From the NCBI RefSeq assembly GCF_002017875.1, contig NZ_MUFV01000004.1:62001-126000 (forward strand): 64,000 nt of DNA. Reading direction: 5' to 3'. The translations under genes and the position numbers were made by a program. How positions within the stretch are numbered: position 1 is the stretch's first letter; every line of letters starts with the position of its first letter. This document shows positions 27,401 to 36,163 of the stretch, in pieces. The notes below the pieces were generated by a model, which saw nothing but the letters and a program-made list of their open reading frames with translations, had not been told where the DNA came from and searched no databases. The stretch is from Deinococcus sp. LM3. GTDB lineage: Bacteria > Deinococcota > Deinococci > Deinococcales > Deinococcaceae.

Positions 27401-28428
27401 TCACGGACGTGATCTGTGGCGACCGCAATCTCAAACTCCTGCGAAAGGAGATCCAGCACCTTCAACCGGGCGGCCAGGAGCAGGGAGGTGAGATCCATGG
27501 CCAGGGTCGTGACCCCTTGTAACTCGGGGGGGCCGTCCTCCCGGACGGAGACGGTGAGCCCACCGTGCCGGATATAGAGGGGCAGGTGTGGCCTGGCTTC
27601 CAGGTAGGCGCAGGCAAACTCGACGGGCTCTTGACTGTGCAAGTGGTGAAGACTGACGTCGCCCTGTTCATAGACCTTGTATCCGTCGTTCTGTAGTTGA
27701 GTCTGCGCAAGAAAATCCTCAACGTTAATCAGGGTGAACAGTTGCGTTTTACCTTCAGCGAGCAGCGTTTGAAATCTGGAGGCCACCGCCGGCATCGTGG
27801 GAAAGTTACCCATGAGCTGAGCCTGCATGACGTACTCGACTTCCAGGTCATTTTTGATGTTGTGTGCAGCTACGAGCAACAGGCGCTGGGCGAGGCGGGA
27901 CTCCTGAATGGCCTGGGCGTATCGGAGGGCCCGCAATCCTTGCGTCACCGTGAGATCGGCGCACTCCAGCAGACGCGTCAACTTGGGTCGCAGGTCTGCG
28001 GTGAGTGCGGCATTGACCATCAGGTCGATGAGGTGCATCTGATGGTAGGCCGTCGGCTCGGCTTCGGCGAGCAGTTGGGCGTCCTCCAGCGCCTCCGGCA
28101 GTTTGCCCAGTTCAAACCACATGCGTGACAGCGCGCGCCGTAAGTGGCCAGGCAGGACGGCGCCGTCCATGAGTTCGGTGTGCTCGACCCAGAGACGTTC
28201 CGCCAGCAGGTATTGTTTCTGATTGACTGCCGTTTCCACGCAGAGTGCGACCACCGCTGGTGTCGCCACACGCGTGATGAGCTCCGGCGCACGGTCAAGA
28301 AGCGCGGGTTGATTGCTTCTCTGCAACACCTGCAGGGCGTCACCCAGTTCTCCTTCGCCAGCCAGAAACGCATCGAGTTGCGTGACGGCCACTTCTCTAC
28401 CGGCAAGGGCTCGGGTTAACAGTGCCAT
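24469..28428 (-). CDS. Large helical protein with PIN-like segment, 1319 aa (candidate conflict-system partner)
   Basis: A very long, mostly helical protein that starts with TPR-like helices (about 1-230). A stretch near residues 300-350 resembles a PIN nuclease start (TTLAMDLTSLLLAARLKVLD, then FEIAVATDHVRDL). The rest has no motif I can name. From memory, TPR/PIN proteins of this size occur with GreA/B-C domains in the 'TPR-GreABC-PIN' conflict families; that match is tentative. Its ATG at 28428 lies inside the 3' end of the nuclease gene (13-nt overlap), so the two are made together. Confidence 0.6.
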   Translation of the reverse strand: MALLTRALAGREVAVTQLDAFLAGEGELGDALQVLQRSNQPALLDRAPELITRVATPAVVALCVETAVNQKQYLLAERLWVEHTELMDGAVLPGHLRRALSRMWFELGKLPEALEDAQLLAEAEPTAYHQMHLIDLMVNAALTADLRPKLTRLLECADLTVTQGLRALRYAQAIQESRLAQRLLLVAAHNIKNDLEVEYVMQAQLMGNFPTMPAVASRFQTLLAEGKTQLFTLINVEDFLAQTQLQNDGYKVYEQGDVSLHHLHSQEPVEFACAYLEARPHLPLYIRHGGLTVSVREDGPPELQGVTTLAMDLTSLLLAARLKVLDLLSQEFEIAVATDHVRDLTYMLADLPSTSDLRAVLQDLLSWIREQHEQNRLTYKPSPEDRRHDHSAEILGLAALVVPAATASERLCLDDRWAQQMALQNRRLVTDLVSVLDALVKRGRFSETAYFQAVHQLRRAGMRFLPITARELLHWLRAAEVQDGRLRETDDLALLRQYYAGCFGAASPLQPITVQGTNDLHIGEMPFLLRYLHETKQALKDVFKSERSPVALANWMFEHLLIDMVAVGELPWGRHPHGRSVNQLRELELLDLASFDVTMTPQSKEAYYKWINRTLLQPRLTLDPELQDRFVAIWKDHLLNLLGPQTTAIHRAALAHLANGTESYVPVLHDAVASDVQYMKSTGRRRIHLCQINGRSFDMGKIWNAFNTLHGFPGRTTQIKDREGMQWTWSLDDDDGVCLLAVNDEGEGFRIRIQEMWLALDTRKEREAHLPEILQALPGISPTDPRVSAMLRARPLDARLDQLADLKSSIPDFFYSALFSALQEKPLDREWNRSNFLPDDPLVILQFVGLEALVHEPDRPFQDVIEAAACSLLERDGPKTTAARFAGLPIALPEVIRRAFLQDVSTFANLRDDLRHQRKSPFGLAHTVRLLKDYPEQEAARLRKRLAASMLQGTYLQDIIAFHRVLRWTYEQIQFRAPTWPAPAFMAASWVHTHEIYSQLREIGYPPDSIWQIFDHDRTFLPLRALLHHPDELSDICMPSHMTPLRTVMLNTLYAADDLLEELRHLFAEILLAPSVEGSDVRLLKNVLIGTEISLPNHLNSFLGRNIELALRHPDWAVFSLLNSEAPKLIFELQKTTEAKNLMQPVVLHLTGRQKPHPMRHNEDFCASVMEFDIQSWQPEQIMTGLIGAAQLTAQTEGTIEPKLLNDLTLVLNTTAPDRALAMQTFEILVALITHPKYRNQELRHLATLLDQVVTPHDQLRTALFPVVLRFAFECPAETASVFWPVLLRWRELGQTRQLDWWAELGGAEFNQAVLEEST

Positions 28429-30086
28429 GGCTGATGCGGGGGGGCCGGTTGGAGGCGGTGCAGCCAGTGTTCGACGATGGTGGGATCCGCTTGCCGCAGA
28501 CGTGCTTCGTGGCGTTCGAGCAGGGCCAGGGCTTCGGCGGCGTGACCCTGCTGCTCGTGCCAGGCCATTACGGCCAGCGGCCCATTCGGATTGGTGGACT
28601 GTTCCAGGGCGCTGAGGTGCAGATGGAGATCGAGCGGCCAGTGGTAGTGGATGGCCCAGAGCGCCTCTTCTGGGGTGAGCCTGCCCGCCTTGATTTCGTT
28701 CTGGAGGAACGTGGTGGCCTGGAATTGCCGGTCGGGTTGAGGGTGCTGCGTGAGCGTCGCGAGATGGAGCAGGGCGGTGTCGTTCCGGAGTTCGGGGTCG
28801 ATGTTGGGTAATGTCAGCAGGCGTGCGCTGATGTCCTGAGCCGTCTGGAGGCGCTCGATGCCCTGTTCATTGAGTTGCAGGAGGCCTTGTGAAATCGGCA
28901 GGACTGTTTGCAGCCGGTCAATGGTTCGGAATGCGGGGCTCAGGACGCTGAAGTACAGCAGTTGTGCCCACGTGAGGTGCAGTTGGTAGTGGTCTGGGGC
29001 CTGCTGCGCCTGACGTTCAATCACCGTCAGGGCCTCTGCGACCTGCCCAGTGAGCGCGAGGGCAATGGCACGCAGCCGCACCACTGGTACGGCCTGGTCA
29101 GGGGCGTGAATCTGACTCAGCAGGTCGAGTGACCGCTGAGGATCGCTGGCCAGCAGCAGCGCAGCGGCTTGAAGACGCCCAGAGTCTGTGGTGAAGGTCA
29201 GTGCTTGGGCCAGCGCCTGATCTTTGTGGCCCTGTGAGACGAGGATTTGAATGGCCACCTGCTCATCAGGGTGCTCAGGATCGAGCCGGTTGGCCGTCTC
29301 GGCAGCGGCTCGGGCCGCAACATCATCTTTCTCGACGGCCAGGTGTAACTGTGCGGTCAGGCGCAGGAAAGCTGCTTGTGATGCGCTTGAGCGGCTGATC
29401 CAATCCCGGGCTTCCGTGATGGCTTTCAGCGTCTGGAGGGCGCTTGGCCGTTGCCCGAGGCGAATGAGATGGAGCACGTGTTCGTATTCGTGCCGGCTGC
29501 TTTCATCTCGCCACTGTTGGGTCTGGGCACTGAACAACTGGAGGCGGTCTCGTTCCTTATAGGCCAGAAAGGCAGCTTGCTCGATAGGGTCCTTGCCACA
29601 AAGCAAATCGACAATAGTGGTATTGTCGATGTACTTTTCGGCAATTTTACGGTGGTATTTCAGTTTTCCTGCAATAGTGGCGGCTTGCCAGAAGATTAGA
29701 GAAATCTGGGCAGCTTTGAAAAGATCTTCGCGAAGTTCGTTGACCCGTTTCAATATCTTAGGATCCTCTACCTTGCATGATATCGCAATAACAAATGTCC
29801 GTAAATTCTGATTTTGCCAGTATTTGACGTGTTTTTTAAACTCGTCGTACGTTTTATTGAGATCCGAGATGGTGAATTTTTTATAACATTTTGCTTGAAT
29901 AGCAAAACCGACGCCGTTGGATTCAATGGCAAGAATGTCGATGCCGTATTGTTTGAATCCGCGCGTCCCATAAATGTCGGCTTCTCGGATGTTGGGTTCG
30001 TGTACGACGAGTTCACGCAAGAGATTCTGAAACTCTTCGTCATTGGTGAAATCTTGAAACTCCAAAACGGATCTCTTGTTATACAT
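28416..30086 (-). CDS. Mrr-like PD-(D/E)XK nuclease with TPR repeats, 556 aa
   Basis: The N-terminal ~160 residues form a restriction-endonuclease-like fold: FTNDEEFQNLLRELV, then YGIDILAIESNGVGFAIQAK with the Asp and QxK active-site residues (about 55-75). The remaining ~390 residues are TPR-like helices (QAAFLRLTAQLHLAVEKDD, ALALTGQVAEALTVIERQAQ). The start ATG at 30086 (MYNKRSVLEF, after AGGA) is preferred to TTG at 30119. First gene of a two-gene operon with the 1319-residue protein. The layout, a nuclease plus a large repeat protein, fits a defence system; IS4 debris abuts its promoter. Confidence 0.7.
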   Translation of the reverse strand: MYNKRSVLEFQDFTNDEEFQNLLRELVVHEPNIREADIYGTRGFKQYGIDILAIESNGVGFAIQAKCYKKFTISDLNKTYDEFKKHVKYWQNQNLRTFVIAISCKVEDPKILKRVNELREDLFKAAQISLIFWQAATIAGKLKYHRKIAEKYIDNTTIVDLLCGKDPIEQAAFLAYKERDRLQLFSAQTQQWRDESSRHEYEHVLHLIRLGQRPSALQTLKAITEARDWISRSSASQAAFLRLTAQLHLAVEKDDVAARAAAETANRLDPEHPDEQVAIQILVSQGHKDQALAQALTFTTDSGRLQAAALLLASDPQRSLDLLSQIHAPDQAVPVVRLRAIALALTGQVAEALTVIERQAQQAPDHYQLHLTWAQLLYFSVLSPAFRTIDRLQTVLPISQGLLQLNEQGIERLQTAQDISARLLTLPNIDPELRNDTALLHLATLTQHPQPDRQFQATTFLQNEIKAGRLTPEEALWAIHYHWPLDLHLHLSALEQSTNPNGPLAVMAWHEQQGHAAEALALLERHEARLRQADPTIVEHWLHRLQPAPPHQPWHC

Positions 30087-30179
30087 AGGATTCCTGGACA
30101 CTCCGGTCTTGCCAATCAAATACGTTATAAAACGAATTTACCATGGACTTTCCCAAACGGCCCGTGTCGTGCGACCTCT

Positions 30180-30520
30180 CAACACCTGACACTTCGGGAG
30201 GGCAGGATCAACCAGACGAGTGGGATCACCGCGCCCCCGAGGAGGGCGCCCAGCACCAGGATGTTCAGCGGCGTCTGGCCAGAGCGCCACGTCGTGCGAT
30301 CCATGATCAGGGTGAGCTTCCCGTCGGGCAGCAGGGGAAGCAGGACGTCTGTGACGTCCTGCGGCGTGAGTTGAGCGTCGTGAAGGGCCACCGTCCGGGT
30401 TTTTGATTCCAACGTGGCTGATCTGGGGAGATGAAGCGCGATCTTGCGGTGAAGCGTGGACTCGGCCTGGAGCACGGCCAGGAGCACTTCGGCAAGACGA
30501 CGGAGCGCATCGGTGCGGCG
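30180..30520 (-). pseudogene. IS4-like transposase N-terminal fragment
   Basis: Minus-strand frame encoding [20 protein letters not shown], then [20 protein letters not shown] (with the first catalytic Asp of IS4 transposases) and [10 protein letters not shown]. It is cut at about 30180, next to the nuclease gene promoter. The remaining ~180 bp up to 30705 hold no gene I can support. Confidence 0.6.
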
Positions 30521-30705
30521 GTGCGGCCAGCGACTGGCCCCTGAGCGAGGAGCACGTGCTCGCGCGGCTGCTGGCGTTGAATCTGACCCGGGCGTGACCG
30601 TGAAGCGTCCCCGGCGCCCCCCGGACGCACGGGGCACATGCGTGTGCCCTGCGCGGCGATCCTCGGTACAGTGAACACCACCGACGATCACGCGGGAGGC
30701 CCCTC

Positions 30706-32063
30706 ATGTTCCGGGAACTGTTTCTGAACCTCTGCCTCCTCATCAGCCTCCACTACCTCCTGCGCTTCACCTTCCGCTCCTGGCCCATCGCCACCCGCGG
30801 CCCCCACCACACCCTCCGCCTCGCGGCCTTCGCCGCCTCCGCCGTCATCCTCATGCTCTTCCCCGCGCAGGTCGCCCCCGGCGTCATCGTCGACCTACGC
30901 GCCGTTCCCATCGCCTTCGTCACCCTGCAGTTCGGGCTCCTCGCCGGTCTCCTCGTCGAACTCCCCCTCCTGCTCTACCGCGCCTGGATCGGCGGCATCG
31001 GCCTCTACGTCGCCCTCCCCAGCATCCTCGGCGTCGTGCTCACCGCCGCACTCGTCCGCCGGTATGTCCCGCCCGTCGGGCCGCTCTTCTGGCGGCACTG
31101 GCCGAGTGTGATCCTGATCTTCCTGTTCAAGGGGTCACGACACGGATCAGCCCTGGCTGTACGCTAAGGTTGCGAAAACGATCGTTTCTGCACGAGCCAG
31201 CGCGTTCCGATGCATACAGCACGCAAGTCTTGCGAATTGGTATTGCACAACGCTTGGCAATGGCAACAGAGAATCGCAAGGTGCAGGATCGCCAGAATTT
31301 TGGCCTATCTGCCGTCCTCTACGCACTTTTAAGTTTCTGCAACAGGTAATTGCAAGCTTAGCGTACAGGGGTGTCAGTTTCGTGTCGTGACCCCTTCAAC
31401 GGCGTCCCCCTCCTCTTTCTCCCGGACGGCGTCCGCCTGTTCCTGGAGGTGTACCCGCTGCTGCTGGTCATGAACGTCGCCGGGGCCCTCATGGGCTGGG
31501 GCATCCTCAGCGAGCGCTTCACCCTGCTGCGCCTCACCGGGCAGTGGCGCGCCGCGGCCTTCACCGACCCCCTCACCGGGCTCGCCAACCGCCGCCAGTT
31601 CGACCTGGACCTCGCCGACCTGGGACCGGGCGACGCACTGCTCCTGTTGGACGTGGATCACTTCAAGCGCGTGAACGACACCTTCGGCCATCACGTCGGC
31701 GACGAGATCCTGCAGGAGCTCGGCCGTCTCCTCGAACAGGAGCGGCGCGGCCGGGACCGCGCGTACCGCTACGGCGGGGAAGAATTCGCGCTGATTCTCC
31801 GGGAGGTGCAGCCCGGACAGCTCCTGCGGGTCGCCGAGCGCCTGCGAGTCAGCGTGGAGCGGCGGCCGATGGGCTCCGCCCGGCTGGCCGTGACGGTCTC
31901 CATCGGCGGCACGTGGTGGACGGCCGCCACGGCGGCCCACCTCGTGGCCTGTGCGGACCGGGCGCTGTATCTGGCGAAGGGCAATGGCCGCAATCAGGTG
32001 TGCGAATGGGCGCCACTTGAGGTGGCTCAGGAGGCGCTGGACGGTGCCTATGCAGCCCGCTGA
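30706..32063 (+). pseudogene. Membrane diguanylate cyclase gene split by a MITE
   Basis: The first part (30706-31130) encodes five or six membrane helices. The second (31395-32063) encodes the last helix and a GGDEF domain: DPLTGLANRRQFD, LLLLDVDHFKRVNDTFGHHVGD and RYGGEEFAL (active-site GGEEF), with RGRD five residues before it as a possible inhibitory site. Removing the 264-bp MITE and one TTCAA copy restores a continuous 362-residue protein (…LIFLFNGVPLLF…). As it stands, the upper part ends in MITE sequence. The GGDEF half could only be made from a start inside the MITE, such as GTG at 31371. Active homologues make cyclic di-GMP. Confidence 0.85.
31131..31394. mobile_element. 264-bp MITE-like element inside the diguanylate cyclase gene
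   Basis: Perfect 14-bp terminal inverted repeats GGGGTCACGACACG (31131-31144 and complement at 31381-31394). A longer imperfect repeat includes TGTACGCTAAG on both sides. A 5-bp target duplication, TTCAA, lies at 31126-31130 and 31395-31399. It contains no coding capacity, so movement would need a transposase in trans. Confidence 0.85.
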
Positions 32064-32129
32064 CAGGCAGGCGTCGGCGCGTGTCAGGCCTGCTGCCCTC
32101 TCTGACACCCTGCCCGGCGGGGTGGGGGC

Positions 32130-32396
32130 GTGACCGGCCTGGCCGCCCACCTGCCCCCGTGGCTGCGCGAGGCGGTCCGCTGGCAGCTGAGCCGGTCCGC
32201 TGAACAAGTGCTCACGGTGGAGGAGGTGGCGCTGCTGCTGGGCCTGCCGGCGGCGCAGGTCGCGCCGCACGCACGGGGTGGGCGCCTGCTGCGCGCGGAC
32301 GTGCTGGCCCTGCTCGAGACGCCCAGGGGCGCGCCGCCCAGCGTGACGCAAGCGGGCGTGGGCCCGGGTGGCGACGGGCCATGCGGCGGCTGCTGA
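32130..32396 (+). CDS. Small helix-turn-helix-like protein, 88 aa, C-terminus probably altered
   Basis: GTG at 32130. Residues ~28-62 (VLTVEEVALLLGLPAAQVAP, then RLLRADVLALLE) look like an excisionase/MerR-type winged helix used by DNA-binding helix_turn_helix proteins. The Gly/Pro-rich tail runs into an IS630 remnant from about 32378, so the natural C-terminus is probably missing. Confidence 0.5.
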   Translation: MTGLAAHLPPWLREAVRWQLSRSAEQVLTVEEVALLLGLPAAQVAPHARGGRLLRADVLALLETPRGAPPSVTQAGVGPGGDGPCGGC

Positions 32397-32643
32397 AACC
32401 CTCCTCACGGCGGTGCGCACGTCGATTGAAGCGACAGGCGCGCAACTGGTGTTTCTACCGCCGTATTCGCCAGATTTGAGTCCGATTGAACTGATGTTTT
32501 CGAAAGTGAAGTCGCAGACGCGACGTCTGGAGGCACGGTCGAAAACGACCGTCAGTGAAGCGATCCGGGTGGCGTTGGAAGCCGTCCGCCCAAAAGATTG
32601 CGCTGGCTGGTTTCAGCATTGTCTTTTCCCTCAATGCCTCTGA
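32378..32643 (+). pseudogene. IS630-family transposase C-terminal fragment
   Basis: Encodes VFLPPYSPDLSPIELMFSKV, the conserved 'PPYSPxLNPIE' region holding the last DDE residue of IS630 transposases, then about 35 more codons to the stop. The N-terminal two thirds are absent. It differs in sequence from the IS630 element at 17-19 kb. Confidence 0.7.
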
Positions 32644-32687
32644 AAACCGCTGTCAGCACTGCTGCGTGCAGGCCTGCGGGCGGCCCC

Positions 32688-33386
32688 TCAGCTGTCCTGC
32701 CCGGCTTCAACCGTGCGGCGGCCCTGCAGGGTGATCGTCTCCAGCGTGCCCCGGCATGTCACGCTCACCTCGCGCAGGTCCAGCGTGCCCGTCTCCACGT
32801 CGGCCAGCAGTTGGCGCAGGTGCTGGATGGCGCTTTCGCGCAACTCGGCAGGCGTCTGATCCTGAACGACGTTGGTGCGCCTGATCTGCTGGACCTGGGA
32901 GCGCCCCAGCACCGAGTGCACGTCCTCCAGGTACGCCCGGAGCAGGCGCGCGGCTTCGGTGTGCACGTCGTCACCAGCGGACCCCCACCGATCGAGGACG
33001 GCCGCCGCTTCGGTCACGCTGTACAGGTCGGGGGTGGTGGGGAGCTGACAGGTGCGCAGGCGGGCGAGCAGCAGCCCCTGGACGTCCAGCAGCAACTCGC
33101 GCGCCAGCTCGTCGTCTTGAGCGCTCAGCTCTTCCGCGAGGTCCTTCAGGGTGGCGGCGGCCAGCACGGCGTCGTCGGACGTGCGGTCCAGTCCGTCGTG
33201 CAGGAGCCCCAACACGTGGTGGGCGTAGCGGATCAGCCACCCTGTCCACTGCAGGGGGTAGGGGTCGCTGCCGCCTGAGTCGTACAGCCGCTCGTACTGC
33301 CCATAATTGAGACGCACGAAGGGCGGCCAGTCACGGTCTGCGGGGGGTTCGGGCGGCTGGAAGTGCAGGGAGACCGGGGAGATCAT
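32688..33386 (-). CDS. Hypothetical protein, 232 aa
   Basis: ATG at 33386 (MISPVSLHFQPPEPPAD). A soluble, acidic, mostly helical protein with Leu-rich helices in the middle (DDAVLAAATLKDLAEELSAQ, then LARELLLDVQGLLLARLRT). No family recognised. Divergent from the exported protein that begins at 33527. Confidence 0.55.
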   Translation of the reverse strand: MISPVSLHFQPPEPPADRDWPPFVRLNYGQYERLYDSGGSDPYPLQWTGWLIRYAHHVLGLLHDGLDRTSDDAVLAAATLKDLAEELSAQDDELARELLLDVQGLLLARLRTCQLPTTPDLYSVTEAAAVLDRWGSAGDDVHTEAARLLRAYLEDVHSVLGRSQVQQIRRTNVVQDQTPAELRESAIQHLRQLLADVETGTLDLREVSVTCRGTLETITLQGRRTVEAGQDS

Positions 33387-33526
33387 GGGGGTAGGCTAGC
33401 GCCCCGCTCAGACTCGACGTGCCTCAGCTGCCGCGCAGGCAGTTGCTGAAGTGCCCGGCCCGATCCTGGATCACGTGGCGCGCATGTGCGCCCCGCAGCG
33501 CCCCGCCGGGGCGGTACGCTCGGCGC

Positions 33527-34054
33527 ATGACGCGCCTCCCTGCCCTGATCGTCCTGACCGCCCTGACCCTGCCCGCCGTAGCGGGCGCGCAGCGGGTGGT
33601 GTTCCCGAACGGCGCGTACGACCTGCAGGCCTGCTACGGGGTGGAACAGGGCACGAAGTGCGACTTCCTGTACACGCCGCTGGAGGAGCGCAGCATGTTC
33701 TTCCAGACGAGCTGGTTCGTGGCGGTGGCGGTGGACGGCCGGAACGTGCCCGCGCAGGCGCTGAGCGTGGCGAACGCGAACTGGACGGCGTACCCGTCCA
33801 GCATCAAGACGTTCCGGAACGTGCCGGTGAAGGTCTCGGCTCTGTTCCCCACGTCCGCGACGACGTTCCCGGTGGTGACGGTGTCCGGCTCGGCCATCCG
33901 GAACGTGCCGGTGGGGTCGGGGGCACGCCCGGCCACGCCGGTTCAGGCGCCCGCGGCGCCCGCCGCTTCGGCGTACGACGCGGTGATGACGAACTGCGCG
34001 GCCAAGGCGGGCGGCGTGCTGGTGTGCACCGCGACCCTCACGCCGAAACGGTGA
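33527..34054 (+). CDS. Exported hypothetical protein, 175 aa
   Basis: Starts MTRLPALIVLTALTLPAVAG with a clear signal peptide and a likely cleavage after AGA. The mature part is rich in Phe/Val/Asn with four Cys residues (for example LQACYGVEQGTKCDF and, near the end, MTNCAAKAGGVLVCTATL), suggesting two disulphides. Function unknown. It overlaps the next frame by 4 nt (GTGA). Confidence 0.65.
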   Translation: MTRLPALIVLTALTLPAVAGAQRVVFPNGAYDLQACYGVEQGTKCDFLYTPLEERSMFFQTSWFVAVAVDGRNVPAQALSVANANWTAYPSSIKTFRNVPVKVSALFPTSATTFPVVTVSGSAIRNVPVGSGARPATPVQAPAAPAASAYDAVMTNCAAKAGGVLVCTATLTPKR

Positions 34055-34451
34055 CGGGCGTGACGGCGGCGGCGCGGTGGCCGCTGGTGGAGGCGCTGCT
34101 GAGGTTCCTGCCGCCCGTGCCGGACGTGGACGCCCGCGCGCCCATGCACTTCCACCTGGACACGATGGGCCGCGTCCTGCGGAAGGAGCCGGGCAGTCCG
34201 ACCTCCCGCAGGCGGATCAGGCGGCGGCACGGGCGTACCTGCGGCACCTGCGCGGGCCGGGCGTACTGGACGTGCCGGTGGCGCGCCTGCTGCGGAACCT
34301 GCGGCTGATCGTCGATGACCTGGACCTGCGCGTGGTGGCGGGGGACCTCGCGCGCGCGCGGGGCAGGCGAGCAGTCCCCTCCCGTGGCCGTGGGGGTGAG
34401 GCCGCCGTGGCGGCCCGCGCCTCCCGGAACGGCACGGGGTTCAGGAGGTGA
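34051..34451 (+). pseudogene. Hypothetical protein with an apparent 1-nt frameshift
   Basis: GTG at 34051 opens TGVTAAARWPLVEALLRFLP and continues to LDTMGRVLRKEPGSP near 34200. The coding character then moves to another frame (DLPQADQAAARAYLRHLRGP, then LLRNLRLIVDDLDLRVVAGD) that ends at 34451. One missing base near 34195-34205 would join both into a ~130-residue protein. Family unknown. Confidence 0.45.
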
Positions 34452-34457
34452 CCTCGG

Positions 34458-35195
34458 ATGAGTGGCGCTCCCTACACCCTCATGCTGCTGGTGCCGTCCA
34501 CGCACGCGGCGCTGCCTCCCGTGGACGTGAATCTGCGCTGGAGTCAGGTCCCTGACGAAGACACCGTGAACGTCTGGGCGCTGCATCCGGCGTCCTGCAC
34601 AGCTGCCGAATTGGACGGGTGGCACCGGGCGGCACGGTTGGGTGAGGACGTGCCGCTCGTGCAGGTCGCACGCCTGCTCTCCGACCAGCAGCATGTACCG
34701 CTGGCACATCACACGCTACTGCGCCTCTCCCTGTCCACGTCCCTGCGACGAACGGTGCAGGGCGCTCCGCGAGGCTGGGCGGTGGCCCGTCAAGTCGTGG
34801 GCCTGCTGAACGTGACCTTTGCGTGGAGCGCCTCCGAGGAGAGTTTGGACGACCTGTGGGCTCGCGGGACACTGCCCTGGACGCGGGTGTGGCCCACCTT
34901 GATCTTTCACGAGGCCTTCTTACAGAAGCTGCGGCTCGACCCACTCAACCTCGACGATATCGCTGGTGGCGGCGACGTGTTCCGCTTCCAGCGGCTCCCG
35001 TCCCACTGGCTCCTGCAAGCGCCGGAAGGGCTGGGCAATGAATCGGCCGCATTGCTGGAGGGCGGTGCCGTGAATGACGCACTGGAGGCGGCGTTGCAGC
35101 GCGTGTCCATTCAGCACGACCAGGAGGTGCAGCGCTGGCTGCAGGGCGCTCTGCCTGTTGAAAGCGCGCGTCCTGAGGGGCATTCGTCGGGGTGA
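34458..35195 (+). CDS. Hypothetical protein, 245 aa, C-terminus likely replaced by an IS3 remnant
   Basis: ATG at 34458 after GGAGGTGA. Soluble protein with several Trp residues (TAAELDGWHRAARLGED, LPWTRVWPTLIFHEAFLQKL). No family recognised. The last ~12 codons lie next to the edge of the IS3-family remnant, so the original end may be lost. Confidence 0.55.
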   Translation: MSGAPYTLMLLVPSTHAALPPVDVNLRWSQVPDEDTVNVWALHPASCTAAELDGWHRAARLGEDVPLVQVARLLSDQQHVPLAHHTLLRLSLSTSLRRTVQGAPRGWAVARQVVGLLNVTFAWSASEESLDDLWARGTLPWTRVWPTLIFHEAFLQKLRLDPLNLDDIAGGGDVFRFQRLPSHWLLQAPEGLGNESAALLEGGAVNDALEAALQRVSIQHDQEVQRWLQGALPVESARPEGHSSG

Positions 35196-35552
35196 TACTG
35201 GCCAAGACAGGCCAGTGCTTTTTTCAGGATATCCCGTTCCTGTCGTGCAATTTCCAGTTCCCGCTCCAGTTCCCCCAGTCGAGCCTCCTGTGGTGAAAGG
35301 GCGGGGATGCCCCGCCCGGCGGCCGGCGGCCGTCTGGGTGTTCTGCTGCTGCTTCCACCGGACAACGTAGTGAGGGGGAACGCCGAGGTCACGGGCAATC
35401 TGGGCGCAACTCTTTCCGGTCGTGCGGACCAGCCGGACGGCTTCTTGTTTGAACTCAGCGGTGAATTGCTGCTTGGGTACGGACATTCTGTCCTCCAGTG
35501 TGGATCACACTGAACTTACCCTCCACCAAACTCTATCCAGTTCAACCAGGGG
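35185..35552 (-). mobile_element. IS3-family remnant with frameshifted orfA
   Basis: OrfA begins at 35486 (MSVPKQQFTAEFKQEAVRLV) with a helix-turn-helix (SCAQIARDLGVPPHYVVRWK). A shift in a G-run near 35313 moves the coil (LGELERELEIARQERDILKK) into another frame. The right end near 35552 has the TTGAACTGGATAGAGTTTGG sequence that probably forms the terminal repeat. OrfB and the left end are gone. About 210 bp follow to the Tn3 element with no gene I can support. Confidence 0.65.
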
Positions 35553-35884
35553 GAATCATGTGTAGGGATCAGCATGACAGCCGAGATGGAGCGGCATAGC
35601 TGCAGGTGCTTGACTGCAGTCCGTCTCAGTCAAGTGCAGTGCTGATGACAGACAGTGATGACCGCTTCTCTATGAGATCCATGCACGTTGATGTGCTAAG
35701 CGGGAATTTCTGTTCCAACTCTCGCGTGAACCCAATTTCAGGCAACGGTGAGCACCGTTTCGACCTTACGGGCCGTGACAACTGCAAAATACAAAAGTCG
35801 CGTTAGTAAGATAGATTACAATATAACACTATGTTGCCGTGCGGTTAGTTGCACTGAAAATGAGCTCTATTGGTCTGGGAGTTC

Positions 35885-35890
35885 TATAAT
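35885..35890 (+). promoter_or_regulatory. Putative -10 (TATAAT) inside the Tn3 element
   Basis: A consensus TATAAT 67 nt before the small passenger gene, with a GGAGGT ribosome site at 35941-35946. No clear -35 is seen. Confidence 0.35.
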
Positions 35891-35956
35891 AAGTGCAAAC
35901 CCGGTGAACTTGTGTGCGAATGGGTGTGTTGGTGACCCAGGGAGGTGGTAGCGACT

Positions 35957-36127
35957 ATGCTCTGGCGATTCCTCGTTTTTCTCGTTCTCCTCGTGTCTTT
36001 TACCTTCAAGACTTTTGAGGCTGTCAGCGAGGATCAGTTGTGGCTCGCTCTCTTTTACGGCGGTCTCGTCCTACTTGGCCTGATTAAATTTTCTGTTGCT
36101 CTTAGATCAATTCAACGACAGCCATAG
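35957..36127 (+). CDS. Tn3 passenger: small membrane protein, 56 aa
   Basis: ATG at 35957 preceded by GGAGGTGG. Two hydrophobic helices (LWRFLVFLVLLVSFTFK and LALFYGGLVLLGLIKFSVAL) are separated by a short acidic loop, and the tail is basic (RSIQRQP). It is the only gene besides tnpA in the transposon. Function unknown; small two-helix proteins can be toxins or envelope factors, but nothing specific is visible. Confidence 0.5.
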   Translation: MLWRFLVFLVLLVSFTFKTFEAVSEDQLWLALFYGGLVLLGLIKFSVALRSIQRQP

Positions 36128-36163
36128 GACCAAACTGATAGTCACTAACTCGAAAACATGATG

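Noticed and set aside
31131..31394. Structured RNA or riboswitch in the diguanylate cyclase gene
   Set aside because: Terminal inverted repeats with a TTCAA duplication and in-frame rejoining on removal show it is a mobile element.
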